From positions 1,249,001 to 1,313,000 of the forward strand of contig NC_010337.2 of NCBI RefSeq assembly GCF_000019165.1: a stretch of 64,000 nt of DNA. The letters are read 5' to 3'. The stretch comes from Heliomicrobium modesticaldum Ice1. Its GTDB lineage: Bacteria > Bacillota > Desulfitobacteriia > Heliobacteriales > Heliobacteriaceae. The position numbers and the translations under genes were made by a program. This document shows, piece after piece, positions 18,661 through 27,510 of the stretch (the stretch's first letter is position 1; every line of letters begins with the position of its first letter). The notes beneath the pieces are model-generated. The model saw only the letters and a program-made list of their open reading frames with translations, searched no databases and had not been told where the DNA came from.

Positions 18661-18808
18661 GCGGTGGGGGCCTCCTTTTTTTCATAGATTCCTCTGCTTC
18701 AATCTATGCTTGTCTCGGCAAGGACATGACTGGCGCGGATGGTATGCCGGTCTCCTGGTCATACTTTAGATGGAAGCATTTTGAAATCAGGAATCGGGAG
18801 GGCCACAT

Positions 18809-19504
18809 ATGCTATCGGGAGAACTGCGCGCGATCCGGCGGGAGAAGGGGTCGCGGGGGTACATCAAAGAACTGCGCAAGCGCGGGTTGCTGCCTGCTGT
18901 GGTATACGGCAAGGACAAGCCGGACATGCTCATCTCCGTCAACGCCAAGGAACTGTCCGGCCTATTGAAGGCGATGGGCAGCGCCAGCGCCATCCTCGAC
19001 CTGCAGGTGGAGGGGAGCGATGACCGGCACAAGGTGATGCTGAAGGAGATGCAGCGTGACCCGGTCGGCCGGATGCCCAACCATGTCGACTTCCAACTGG
19101 TGGACTGGAACAAGCCGGTTCACGCCGAAATCCCCATCCATCTCGTGGGAACCCCGGCCGGCGTCAAGGCCGGCGGCATCATCCAGCACGGCCTGCGCAC
19201 CGTCGAGGTGGAAGGGTTGCCGGGGAAGCTGCCGCCCCGCTTTGACATCGATATCTCCCATCTGGAGTTGCATGACAAGATGACCGTCGCCGATATCACC
19301 TCGCCGGCGGGGATCGCGATCATCTCTGAGCCGGACCAGGTCATCCTCTCCATCATCGTTCCCCGGGCTGTGCTGGAGCCGGCTGAGTCGGCGCCTGTGC
19401 TGGAGGAGAACGGCGACAAGGGAGCCAACGGGAAGGCCAACAGCAACGGGAAGGCTAACGGCAACGGGAAGGCTAATGGCGATGGGGAAAAGGCCGAGGA
19501 ATAA
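18809..19504 (+). CDS. rplY: 50S ribosomal protein L25/TL5 (general stress protein Ctc)
   Basis: Binds 5S rRNA. The N-terminal L25 domain (about 1-95: [31 protein letters not shown]) is followed by the TL5-type C-terminal beta domain (about 100-190, ending [12 protein letters not shown]). The last about 25 residues are repeats of [10 protein letters not shown]. 231 aa, long for TL5 because of this tail. Followed by pth, the conserved ctc-pth (spoVC) order. No SigB-type promoter was recognised in the 148 bases upstream. Confidence 0.93.
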
Positions 19505-19509
19505 CCACG

Positions 19510-19546
19510 AGAAGAAGCCACCTGACATGGACAGGTGGCTTCTTCT
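19510..19546 (+). terminator. Hairpin after rplY
   Basis: AGAAGAAGCCACCTG (19510-19524) pairs perfectly with 19532-19546 around a 7-base loop. Only a short T content follows, so termination may be partial, with pth also read from upstream. Confidence 0.7.
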
Positions 19547-19640
19547 CTTGCAAAGCGTAGTGGATACAGCCAAGAAGGGCTCGAAAAAGGGATACTCCCC
19601 CGCTGCCGCGAAGAATAGGAGGGAAAGGGGAGATGGACAG

Positions 19641-20237
19641 GTGAAGGCGATTGTCGGCTTGGGCAACCCCGGCCTGCAGTATGCGCGGACGCGCCACAAC
19701 ATCGGCTTTATGGTCGTGGACCGGTTGGCCGAGGCGTGGGGCGCCGAGGGATTCCGGGACAGGTTTCAAGGCCTCTGCAGCGAGGCGCGTGTAGAGGGGG
19801 AGAAGGTGCTCCTGCTCAAACCGCAGACTTATATGAATCTGAGCGGCCAATCGGTTGCGGCTTTGGCTGTTTTCTATAAACTGCTGCCGGAGGACATCCT
19901 GGTGATCTATGACGACATGGATTTGAAGCTCGGCAGGCTGCGTGCCCGGGCTAAGGGCGGCAGCGGCGGACATAACGGGATGAAGTCGATCATCGGCCTG
20001 CTGGGAACGGAGGCCTTTCCCCGGCTGAAGATGGGCATCGGTCGTCCAGCCGATCGCCGTCTCGCCGCCGCTCACGTGCTGGAGAGCTTCACTGAGGAGG
20101 AGCAAGAGACGGTCCGGGCGATGCTCGACCAGGGTAGGGAGGCGGCTGCCCTCTGGGTGGACAAGGGCATCATCGAGGTGATGAACCGGTTCAACGCCGG
20201 CGAAAACAAGGAGAAAGGCGCTTTCTCCAAGACATGA
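19641..20237 (+). CDS. pth: Peptidyl-tRNA hydrolase
   Basis: Recycles peptidyl-tRNA released from stalled ribosomes; called spoVC in Bacillus. MKAIVGLGNPGLQYARTRHN includes the catalytic His19; KPQTYMNLSG, DDMDLKLGRLR and GGSGGHNGMKS are the other family motifs. 198 aa from GTG 19641, preceded by GGGGAGATGG. The frame is open to 19476, but that segment overlaps the rplY hairpin and is not conserved. Confidence 0.95.
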   Translation: MKAIVGLGNPGLQYARTRHNIGFMVVDRLAEAWGAEGFRDRFQGLCSEARVEGEKVLLLKPQTYMNLSGQSVAALAVFYKLLPEDILVIYDDMDLKLGRLRARAKGGSGGHNGMKSIIGLLGTEAFPRLKMGIGRPADRRLAAAHVLESFTEEEQETVRAMLDQGREAAALWVDKGIIEVMNRFNAGENKEKGAFSKT

Positions 20238-20255
20238 CCACAGGCAGAGCGAGCC

Positions 20256-21023
20256 CTACTGCTTGGATAAAACCGATTCACCAAGGGCGCGCAGTTCTTC
20301 TGCCAAGGCCAGGCGGACCTCGTGGCGGACAGCCGTCTCCAACCAGGCGGCGAGTTCGGCGTCAAAGGGGGCGCCGTGGTAGCAGGAAGCCAGCCCTTCG
20401 GCTTCCTTGATTTTTTCCGTCAGCACTGCGTCGATCCGGTTGTTGTCGACGCTGCCTTTCTTGATGGCCAGCATCTGTTGGCGTGACGGACCGTCGTACC
20501 ATAGGGCGGCGCCGAAATCCCAGCCGGAGTCGGCGTAGCGCGCGAGCAGATCGAGGAGCCGGAAGGCGTGTAACGCCTCTTTTGTGTCATAGCCGTAGCG
20601 TCGCACCAGCGGAAGCGTCTTTTCCGTGCCCTTGCGCAGGGTGCGCATTTTTTCTTTCGCCGTTCCCAGGCAGTTCCGGTAGAGCCCCGCCCGGTTCATC
20701 GCCGCCAGGCCGTCGCGGCGGTCCAGGAGCGCCTGGCCGAATGCCTTGTGGCGGTCGTGGATGCGCCATTGGCGGCTGAACAGGACCTCCAGGAAATAGG
20801 GGTTGCCTTTTCTCACCAACTCGGCGAACCGGCGCAGGTCGTGGGCGGTGTAGTCGCAGGCGGGTGACGTTTTCGCCGCCGCGAAGGCCCGCTTGAGATA
20901 GAGGTCATCAAAATTGGGCAGGACAAGGTGCTTCCAATCCTCGTCAGAGTCGGCGTCATCGAGGTTGTAGTTGTGGGCACCGACGCGGGCCGAGAGGATG
21001 ATATCCCGTCCGGCAAGGCTCAT
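20256..21023 (-). CDS. Nucleotidyltransferase of the RlaP/COG3541 type
   Basis: 255 aa from ATG 21023, preceded by GAAGGAG. ARVGAHNYNLDDADSDEDWK matches the GSxxxx..DxD active-site region of predicted pol-beta-superfamily nucleotidyltransferases linked to RNA repair in other bacteria, though the usual Gly-Ser is Gly-Ala here. The rest is helical, with many Arg and Lys residues (YRNCLGTAKEKMRTLRKG; ALHAFRLLDLL) suited to nucleic-acid or nucleotide binding. No RNA ligase or partner is adjacent. The frame is open upstream to 21080, but the ribosome site supports the shorter form. Confidence 0.65.
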   Translation of the reverse strand: MSLAGRDIILSARVGAHNYNLDDADSDEDWKHLVLPNFDDLYLKRAFAAAKTSPACDYTAHDLRRFAELVRKGNPYFLEVLFSRQWRIHDRHKAFGQALLDRRDGLAAMNRAGLYRNCLGTAKEKMRTLRKGTEKTLPLVRRYGYDTKEALHAFRLLDLLARYADSGWDFGAALWYDGPSRQQMLAIKKGSVDNNRIDAVLTEKIKEAEGLASCYHGAPFDAELAAWLETAVRHEVRLALAEELRALGESVLSKQ

Positions 21024-21085
21024 GGCGGATCTCCTTCGGATAAAAAGGTGTGCTGCCGGTCGCCGCACGGCGCTGTTCATGGCCT

Positions 21086-21679
21086 TCAGCCGGAACCTGT
21101 AAGTCCTGCGGCGTAGGCCATAAATGCGCTGAAAACGGCGGGGTCAAACCATTGTTGGCGCTTTCTCAGATAATCGATCGCCTCGATCCGGGTACGCCCC
21201 TTCTGGGTGACTCTGTCCTCCTGGGCCATGGCGAAGGTGTCACAGATTCCGATGATCCGGGCGCCGTAGAGGATCTCCTCACCTTTGAGCCCGCTGGGGT
21301 AGCCGGAACCGTCGAAATGCTCATGGTGCTGGCCGATCATCTTGGCCACCTCAGGGGGGAAGAGACCAGTCTCGCGGACGATCGACTCGCCGTGAGCGCT
21401 GTGCACCTGGATGAGGATCTGCTCGATGGGGTCGATGCCGTGCGATTTCTGCAGGATGTCGGAGGCGACGCGGAGCTTGCCGATATCGTGAAGGAGCGCG
21501 GCCAGGATGATCGGTTGCGCCTGTTCGCCGGTGATGCCGAGATGGGCCAGGAAACCGCGAACGACCTTGGCCACGTCCTGGGTGTGTAAAAGACCGGGAC
21601 GGTCGTGGGCCTCCAGCTTTTCCAGCAACTTGTGGGTTTCTTCCAGCAGACCCTTGTATGTTTCCGCGTCGAGGGACAT
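21086..21679 (-). CDS. HD-GYP-type phosphohydrolase
   Basis: 197 aa from ATG 21679 with AGGAGG upstream. ALLHDIGKLRVASDIL gives the HD metal pair; GQHHEHFDGSGYPSGLKGEEI gives the HD-GYP signature GYP; GARIIGICDTFAMAQEDR completes the domain. Single-domain, with no receiver or GGDEF module. Likely a c-di-GMP or related phosphodiesterase, or a divergent HD hydrolase. It is divergent from mfd, sharing a 200-base intergenic region. Confidence 0.85.
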   Translation of the reverse strand: MSLDAETYKGLLEETHKLLEKLEAHDRPGLLHTQDVAKVVRGFLAHLGITGEQAQPIILAALLHDIGKLRVASDILQKSHGIDPIEQILIQVHSAHGESIVRETGLFPPEVAKMIGQHHEHFDGSGYPSGLKGEEILYGARIIGICDTFAMAQEDRVTQKGRTRIEAIDYLRKRQQWFDPAVFSAFMAYAAGLTGSG

Positions 21680-21881
21680 CGGGAGGCACCTCCTCGGTGT
21701 TGTCTGTATTTCATTGTAACCGATTACCATTTTTCTTGAAACAGGCTTTTCTTGACCCCGTCGCAGGGGCAACAATATAATGAGAACGAATTCGGCCGTT
21801 CCCCCCCTGGGTCGGGGAGACGGGGGGAGTCTTTTTTTCTGCCCAAAAATCGGCCTGGAGGAGACGAGAGGAGTAGAGACC

Positions 21882-24800
21882 ATGGCCGAAAAGGCCCTTA
21901 GCGGCAACCTTTTTGAATATATCGCGCAGACAACGGAGTTTCAGCACTTATGGTCAAACTGGAAGCGGGGGAGGCGCCAGCAGGCCGTTTTTGGCTTGTC
22001 CGCCAGCCAGCGCACGGCGCTGATGGCCACCATGGCCCGCCGTTTGGGCCATCCTTTGTGCGTCGTCACCCATTCGATTCAGCAAGCTCGCCGGATTGCC
22101 GAGGACCTGCAGGTGCTGTTGCCGGACGAGGAGGTTCTATCGTTCCCAGCCACGGAGGTGATGCCCTACGAGGTGCTCACCTCCAGTCACGAGCTGTTGG
22201 CCCAGCGCCTCGATGTGCTGTCCCGCCTGGCCCGCCGCGAGCCGGTGACGGTAGTGACGACGATCGACGCCCTGATGAAGAAACTTGTTCCCCCGGCGGT
22301 GATGGCTGAGGCGGATCTAGAATTCATCGTCGGCTGCCGGATGGAACTGAGCCATATCCAGGAGCGGCTTCACTATCTTGGTTACCAGCGGACGCCGATG
22401 GTGGAGGCGCCAGGCCAATACTCCCTCCGCGGGGGGATCCTGGACGTGTACCCCCTCACCCGGAGCCTGCCGGCGCGCATCGAGTTTTTCGATGACGAGA
22501 TCGACTCCATCCGCCTCTTTGATGTAGAGACGCAGCGTTCGAAGGAGAAACAGGACCGCTACGCCGCAGGTCCGGCGCGGGAGATGCTGCTGGCGGCGGA
22601 GACCTTGGCCCAAGGCCGGCGGGAACTGGAGAAGGAAGCGGCGACCGCGCGGGAGCGACTGCTCCAATCAGGTTGCCAGGAGGCGGCGGCGCGGCTGCAG
22701 GCGAAGATTGACAGCTATCTGGAGCAACTGGACGAGGGCATCTGGGTGGAAGGGTTGGAGCAGTTTCAGAACTTTTTTTACCCCGATCAGGTCTCCCTCT
22801 TCAGCTACCTGCATCCGGAGACGATCGTCTTTTGGGACGAGCCGACACGCCTGAAAGAGTCGGCTGAAGCCAAGGAACAGGAGATCTCAGAGACCTTTGT
22901 CCACCTGCTCGAAGCGGGCAGCGTCCTGCCGGCGCAGCGCAACGTCTATAGGCACTACAACGACCTCGTCGAGGAACTGGCCGGTCATAGGGTGATCCAC
23001 CTGGCCCTGTTGGCCAAAAAGATCGAGCGGGTCACCGTCGAGGACACGATCCAATTCAACGCCAAGAACATGCATCCCTTTCTCGGCAAGCTCGACATGC
23101 TGGCCGAGGAGTTGAAAAACTATAAAAAACGCCGGATGGCCGTCTTGATCCTGGCCGCCTCGACGGTGCGGCGCGACCGCATCTGTGACGCCTTGCGCGA
23201 TTACGGTGTCGAGGCGCAGCCCGTCCCCGGCATTGATGCAGAGCTGCATCCCGGGACAGTCGCCGTCGGCGTGGGCCAGTTGGAGGCCGGCTTCGAACTG
23301 GTGCAGGCCCGGCTGGTCCTGATCACCGATTTGGAGATCTTCGGCCGCGAGAAACGGCCGCGCAAGCCTCGCAAGTCGGCCCGGGAAGGCCAGAGGATCG
23401 ACAGCTTCGTCGACCTGGCCCTGGGCGATTATGTGGTGCACGTCAACCACGGCATCGGGCGATATATGGGCGTAGAAAAGCTTGAAGTGGGCGGCGTCCA
23501 CAAGGATTATCTGGTGATTCGCTACGCCGGAGAGGACCGCCTCTATGTGCCCACTGACCAGGTGCACCTGATTCAGAAGTATGTCGGCGCCGAAGGGGTG
23601 GCCCCTAAGCTCTACCGGCTCGGCGGCAATGAGTGGCACAAGGTCAAGCAGAAGGTCAAGGATTCAGTCCGCGAGCTGGCCGGCGATCTGCTCAAGCTTT
23701 ACGCCGCCCGGGAGAGCAAGCCCGGCTACGCCTATTCGGCCGACACGCCCTGGCAGAAGGAGTTTGAGGAAGCTTTCCCCTACGAGGAGACGCCCGATCA
23801 GGCCCGTTCCATCGCCGAGGTCAAGACAGATATGGAAAAGGCGAAGGCCATGGACCGCCTGCTCTGCGGCGATGTGGGCTACGGCAAGACGGAGGTGGCC
23901 ATCCGGGCCGCTTTTAAGGCCGTCCAGGATGGCAAGCAGGTGGCGATTCTGGTGCCGACGACAATCCTGGCTCAGCAACACTATAACACCTTCCGGGAGC
24001 GTTTCAGCGGCTATCCCGTCCGGGTCGATGTGCTCTCCCGCTTTCGCTCGCCCAAGGAACAAAAGGCCTCCCTGGAGGGGCTCAAATCGGGCGAGGTGGA
24101 TATCGTCATCGGCACCCACCGTCTCGTCTCTAACGACGTGTCCTTCAAGGACCTGGGTCTGCTGATCATCGATGAAGAGCAGCGCTTTGGCGTAGCCCAT
24201 AAGGAGAAGATCAAGCACCTGAAGGAAAACGTCGATGTGCTCACCCTGTCGGCGACGCCGATCCCGCGGACCCTGCACATGTCCTTGGTGGGGCTCAGGG
24301 ACATGTCGATCATCGAGACGCCGCCGGAGGACCGCTACCCCGTCCAGACCTACGTGGTCGAGTATAACCCTGAGTTGATCCGCGAGGCTGTCCGCCGTGA
24401 ACTGAACCGAGGCGGACAGGTCTACTATGTGCGCAACCGGATCGAGGACCTGGATCGCATCGCCCGTGACCTGGGTGCGCTCGTCCCCGATGCCCGCATC
24501 GTCGTCGGCCACGGCAAGATGCGCGAGGATCAGTTGGAACAGGTGATGCTCGATTTCTTGGAAGGCGAGTACGACATCCTCGTCTGCACCACCATCATTG
24601 AAACTGGCCTCGACATCCCGAATGTGAACACGCTCATCGTCGACGGCGCCGATTTGATGGGCCTCTCGCAATTGTACCAGCTGCGCGGTCGCGTCGGTCG
24701 CTCCAACCGGCTGGCCTACGCCTTTTTTACCTACCGCAAGGACAAGGTGCTCACCGAGGTGGCAGAGAAGCGCCTCCATGCCATCCGGGAGTTCACCGAA

Positions 24801-25625
24801 CTCGGTTCCGGCTTTAAGATCGCCATGCGCGACCTGGAGATCCGCGGCGTCGGCAACCTGCTCGGTCCCGAGCAGCACGGCCAGATGGCCTCAGTCGGCT
24901 TCGACCTCTATTGCCGTCTCTTAGAGGAAGCGATCCAGGAGTTGAAGGGCGCCAAGCCGGAAGAGGCGCCGGAGACCTTCGTGGATATCCGCGTCGACGC
25001 CTTCATCCCTGACGGTTACATGGCCGATTCGTTGTCTAAGGTCCAGTTCTATAAGCGGCTTTTGGCGGCGCGCACGGTGGACCAGGTGGAGGCGCTGGAG
25101 GAGGAGATGGAGGACCGCTTCGGCGATCCTCCCGAACCGGTGGAAAACCTGGTCAGTTTGAGCCGGATCAAGGCATACGGCCAGCAGGCCGGTGTCTCGG
25201 CGGTGCAGCAGGAAAAAGAGGAACTGCGCATCCGCTTCTTTCCCCATGCCAAGGTGGAGGCCAAGGCCGTTTCCGCTCTTGTGCAGCACCTTGGCCGCAA
25301 GGTCAATTTTTCGGCCACCGGCGGCTTTGAGATCCGGATCAAGCCGGGCCGTGTCAAACCGCGGGAACTGCTTCGGTTGCTCGAACATTCGCTGGCCATC
25401 ATCGCCGGCTGTGGCCAGGGTGGGGAGGAAGGGAACGGGGCAGCCGCTGGGCGAGGCCTTTCGGTCGACAAGCGCACGGTCGATGGCAAAGCGGCAGCCT
25501 ACGGGAAAAGCGCCGGCGAAAACGCTGGCGCGAGAGCCAGCGCCAGCGCTGCTTTCGGCGCTGGCACAGCCCCTCGGAGCGCCGGCGCACAGACCGCCAA
25601 ATGGCCGCCTGTGGGGCGCAAGTAG
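21882..25625 (+). CDS. mfd: Transcription-repair coupling factor
   Basis: Removes RNA polymerase stalled at DNA lesions and recruits UvrA. Order: UvrB-like N-terminal domains (about 1-350), RNAP-interaction domain (about 480-550, with [13 protein letters not shown]), RecG-like helicase (about 580-950: [48 protein letters not shown]) and the D7 domain. ATG 21882 follows GAGAGGAG; the frame continues upstream but overlaps the divergent promoter region. 1247 aa, about 70 longer than usual because of a Gly/Ala-rich C-terminal extension ([13 protein letters not shown]). Sits between pth and the prsA-like gene as in Bacillus. Confidence 0.96.
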   Translation: MAEKALSGNLFEYIAQTTEFQHLWSNWKRGRRQQAVFGLSASQRTALMATMARRLGHPLCVVTHSIQQARRIAEDLQVLLPDEEVLSFPATEVMPYEVLTSSHELLAQRLDVLSRLARREPVTVVTTIDALMKKLVPPAVMAEADLEFIVGCRMELSHIQERLHYLGYQRTPMVEAPGQYSLRGGILDVYPLTRSLPARIEFFDDEIDSIRLFDVETQRSKEKQDRYAAGPAREMLLAAETLAQGRRELEKEAATARERLLQSGCQEAAARLQAKIDSYLEQLDEGIWVEGLEQFQNFFYPDQVSLFSYLHPETIVFWDEPTRLKESAEAKEQEISETFVHLLEAGSVLPAQRNVYRHYNDLVEELAGHRVIHLALLAKKIERVTVEDTIQFNAKNMHPFLGKLDMLAEELKNYKKRRMAVLILAASTVRRDRICDALRDYGVEAQPVPGIDAELHPGTVAVGVGQLEAGFELVQARLVLITDLEIFGREKRPRKPRKSAREGQRIDSFVDLALGDYVVHVNHGIGRYMGVEKLEVGGVHKDYLVIRYAGEDRLYVPTDQVHLIQKYVGAEGVAPKLYRLGGNEWHKVKQKVKDSVRELAGDLLKLYAARESKPGYAYSADTPWQKEFEEAFPYEETPDQARSIAEVKTDMEKAKAMDRLLCGDVGYGKTEVAIRAAFKAVQDGKQVAILVPTTILAQQHYNTFRERFSGYPVRVDVLSRFRSPKEQKASLEGLKSGEVDIVIGTHRLVSNDVSFKDLGLLIIDEEQRFGVAHKEKIKHLKENVDVLTLSATPIPRTLHMSLVGLRDMSIIETPPEDRYPVQTYVVEYNPELIREAVRRELNRGGQVYYVRNRIEDLDRIARDLGALVPDARIVVGHGKMREDQLEQVMLDFLEGEYDILVCTTIIETGLDIPNVNTLIVDGADLMGLSQLYQLRGRVGRSNRLAYAFFTYRKDKVLTEVAEKRLHAIREFTELGSGFKIAMRDLEIRGVGNLLGPEQHGQMASVGFDLYCRLLEEAIQELKGAKPEEAPETFVDIRVDAFIPDGYMADSLSKVQFYKRLLAARTVDQVEALEEEMEDRFGDPPEPVENLVSLSRIKAYGQQAGVSAVQQEKEELRIRFFPHAKVEAKAVSALVQHLGRKVNFSATGGFEIRIKPGRVKPRELLRLLEHSLAIIAGCGQGGEEGNGAAAGRGLSVDKRTVDGKAAAYGKSAGENAGARASASAAFGAGTAPRSAGAQTAKWPPVGRK

Positions 25626-25663
25626 GCAAGGCGTCCCTGGAAAAGATCGGGTCGCCCTTCGGC

Positions 25664-25692
25664 TTGCCCGGGGGGAGAGCCGGTGGTATAAT
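25664..25692 (+). promoter_or_regulatory. SigA-type promoter of the prsA-like gene
   Basis: TTGCCC (25664-25669), 17-base spacer, TATAAT (25687-25692); the gene starts 33 bases downstream. Confidence 0.75.
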
Positions 25693-25724
25693 CGGCCTAT
25701 ACGAGACGAGGAGGCCGTGAAATT

Positions 25725-26741
25725 TTGAATAAAATAATGAAAACGATTGCCCTTCTCCTCATGGGCGCTGCGCTGTTGTCGGCTGCCGGATGCAGCAGCG
25801 GCGGCAATGTGGTGGCCTCGGTGAATGGAGAGACGATCTCCCGGTCTGATCTGGATAAGCGCATCAACCGCTACAAAGAGGAGCTCTCTCGCTCCGGCGG
25901 CGCCGATTCCAAGGAACTCATGGCCAACCTGGAACGGCAGGAATTGGAGCACATGATCGACGAAATGCTCTTTACGCAAGAAGCGAAGAAGCGAAATATC
26001 GAGGTGTCCGATGGGCAGGTAGCGGCGGAACTGGCGAAGGAGAAACAGCAATTCCCTTCTGACGCCGAATTCCAGGAGGCCCTGAAACGGTACCGACTGA
26101 CAGAGGATGAACTGAGCGGCATTATCCGCACCCGGTTGATCTTCAACGGGCTCTATGACGCGGTTACGTCCGATATTCAGATCTCTGACGCTGATGTGGA
26201 AAAGTACTACCGGGACAACCCTGATAAATTCAAGCAAAACCGGCAGGTGAAGGCGTCCCATATCCTTCTGAAGACAGAGGAAGAGGCCAAAGCCATCATC
26301 GCTGAGTTGGAGCGGGGCGCTGACTTCGCTCAGTTGGCCGTCCAAAAATCGACAGATTCCACGGCTGCGCAGAACAAGGGCGACCTGGGCTACTTTCAAG
26401 CGGAGGACATGGTCAAGGAGTTTTCCGACGCCGCCTTCTCTATGAAAAAAGGTGAAACGTCGCGCACGCCGGTCAAGAGCAATTTTGGCTATCATGTGAT
26501 CCGCGTGGAAGACATCAAAGAAGCGCGCCAGCAGCGTTTTGACGAGGTGAAGGACCAGATCCGCGTCGATCTGGGCGCTGACCGGAAACAGGAGCGCTTT
26601 GAATCGTGGTTCGCCGATGTGAAGGCCCAGGCCAAGATCGAGCGCAAGCTGCCGGAGGCGCCAGCGGCGCAACCGCCTGCCCAGCAAGCCCCGCAAGGCT
26701 CTACCCAAGACCCCGCAGGCAACGCCCAGCCGGGAAAATAG
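25725..26741 (+). CDS. PpiC/SurA-type peptidyl-prolyl isomerase lipoprotein (PrsA-like foldase)
   Basis: 338-aa extracytoplasmic foldase. Lipoprotein signal: LLLMGAALLSAAGC with the lipid-bearing Cys near 23. SurA_N-like helical region (about 30-160), one parvulin domain (about 175-265: VKASHILLKTEEEAKAI, GDLGYFQAEDMV, SNFGYHVIRVEDI), then a Pro/Gln-rich tail. TTG 25725 fits the GAGGAGG at 25708-25714 (10-base spacing); ATG 25737 would be too far. Own promoter upstream, terminator downstream. The same position in many Clostridia holds a prsA/surA-like gene between mfd and spoVT. Confidence 0.88.
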   Translation: MNKIMKTIALLLMGAALLSAAGCSSGGNVVASVNGETISRSDLDKRINRYKEELSRSGGADSKELMANLERQELEHMIDEMLFTQEAKKRNIEVSDGQVAAELAKEKQQFPSDAEFQEALKRYRLTEDELSGIIRTRLIFNGLYDAVTSDIQISDADVEKYYRDNPDKFKQNRQVKASHILLKTEEEAKAIIAELERGADFAQLAVQKSTDSTAAQNKGDLGYFQAEDMVKEFSDAAFSMKKGETSRTPVKSNFGYHVIRVEDIKEARQQRFDEVKDQIRVDLGADRKQERFESWFADVKAQAKIERKLPEAPAAQPPAQQAPQGSTQDPAGNAQPGK

Positions 26742-26751
26742 GCCTTCAGCT

Positions 26752-26790
26752 GCAATCCCCGAACCGTCTGACGGTTCGGGGATTGCCTTT
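26752..26790 (+). terminator. Terminator after the prsA-like gene
   Basis: GCAATCCCCGAACCGTC (26752-26768) pairs perfectly with 26770-26786, followed by CTTTC. A 17-bp GC-rich stem. Confidence 0.8.
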
Positions 26791-26807
26791 CAATGAATGG
26801 AAAAAAA

Positions 26808-26838
26808 TGAATAACCCTTTCTTGTCGGATATATACTA
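26808..26838 (+). promoter_or_regulatory. Candidate SigG/SigF promoter of spoVT
   Basis: TGAATA (26808-26813), 18-base spacer, TATACTA (26832-26838). It resembles forespore SigG/SigF sites (GnATA, CATnnTA) and lies about 50 bases before spoVT, a SigG gene in Bacillus. Confidence 0.6.
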
Positions 26839-26891
26839 TCACTGAACCGGAACCCCGAAGTCAGGGCCCGCAAAGGAGGGATGGTGAAGGG

Positions 26892-27455
26892 ATGAAAGCA
26901 ACGGGCATCGTACGGCGAATCGATGATCTCGGGCGCGTGGTGATCCCGAAGGAGATCCGGAGGACGCTGCGCATTCGGGAGGGAGATCCCCTCGAGATCT
27001 TTGTGGATCGCGAAGGGGAGGTCATCCTGAAAAAATATTCGCCTATCGGCGAATTAGGGGACTTTGCAAAGGAATATGCGGACTCCTTGAGCGAGGCCAC
27101 AGGCCATATCGCCTGTATCGCTGACCGGGATAATATCATCGCCGTAGCAGGAGCCCCGAAGAAAGAGTTTTTGGGCAAACCGATCGGCCCCGCTGTCGAA
27201 CGGGTGATGGAAGAGCGGAAGGCCATTTTGATTCAGAAACCGGGCGAACACAGTCATTGCAAGGGTTGCCCGTCGACGGAAGAGGATGTCGATTGTAAGT
27301 TTTCTGCTGAAGTTATAGCGCCGATCATAGCCGAGGGAGACCCCATCGGCGCCGTTATTCTGGCATCGAAGGATCCCAATGTCAAGATGGGCGACATGGA
27401 GATCAAACTGGCCGAAACGGCTGCCGGTTTCCTCGCCAAACAGATGGAACAATGA
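26892..27455 (+). CDS. spoVT: Stage V sporulation protein T
   Basis: Forespore regulator that modulates the SigG regulon. The N-terminal AbrB-type swapped-hairpin domain (MKATGIVRRIDDLGRVVIPK, LRIREGDPLEIF) is followed by a GAF-like domain (about 56-187, HIACIADRDNIIAV, GDPIGAVILASKDP). 187 aa, close to the Bacillus protein (178). Preceded by a SigG-like promoter and flanked by terminators, so monocistronic. HCKGCPSTEEDVDCKF adds a three-Cys cluster in the GAF domain. Confidence 0.95.
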   Translation: MKATGIVRRIDDLGRVVIPKEIRRTLRIREGDPLEIFVDREGEVILKKYSPIGELGDFAKEYADSLSEATGHIACIADRDNIIAVAGAPKKEFLGKPIGPAVERVMEERKAILIQKPGEHSHCKGCPSTEEDVDCKFSAEVIAPIIAEGDPIGAVILASKDPNVKMGDMEIKLAETAAGFLAKQMEQ

Positions 27456-27462
27456 CACTACC

Positions 27463-27490
27463 AAAGCATAACCGTTCGGTTATGCTTTGT
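27463..27490 (+). terminator. spoVT terminator
   Basis: AAAGCATAACC, 4-base loop, GGTTATGCTTTGTT. A perfect 11-bp stem immediately after the spoVT stop. Confidence 0.85.
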
Positions 27491-27510
27491 TGCGCTTGGA
27501 GGGTGGCGCC

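Noticed and set aside
19430-19500. Repeat array at the end of rplY (AACGGGAAGGCTAAC units)
   Set aside because: These are in-frame codon repeats of the protein tail (NGKAN), not a CRISPR or mobile repeat.
19476-19640. N-terminal extension of Pth
   Set aside because: It runs through the rplY hairpin and precedes the invariant start MKAIVGLGNPG.
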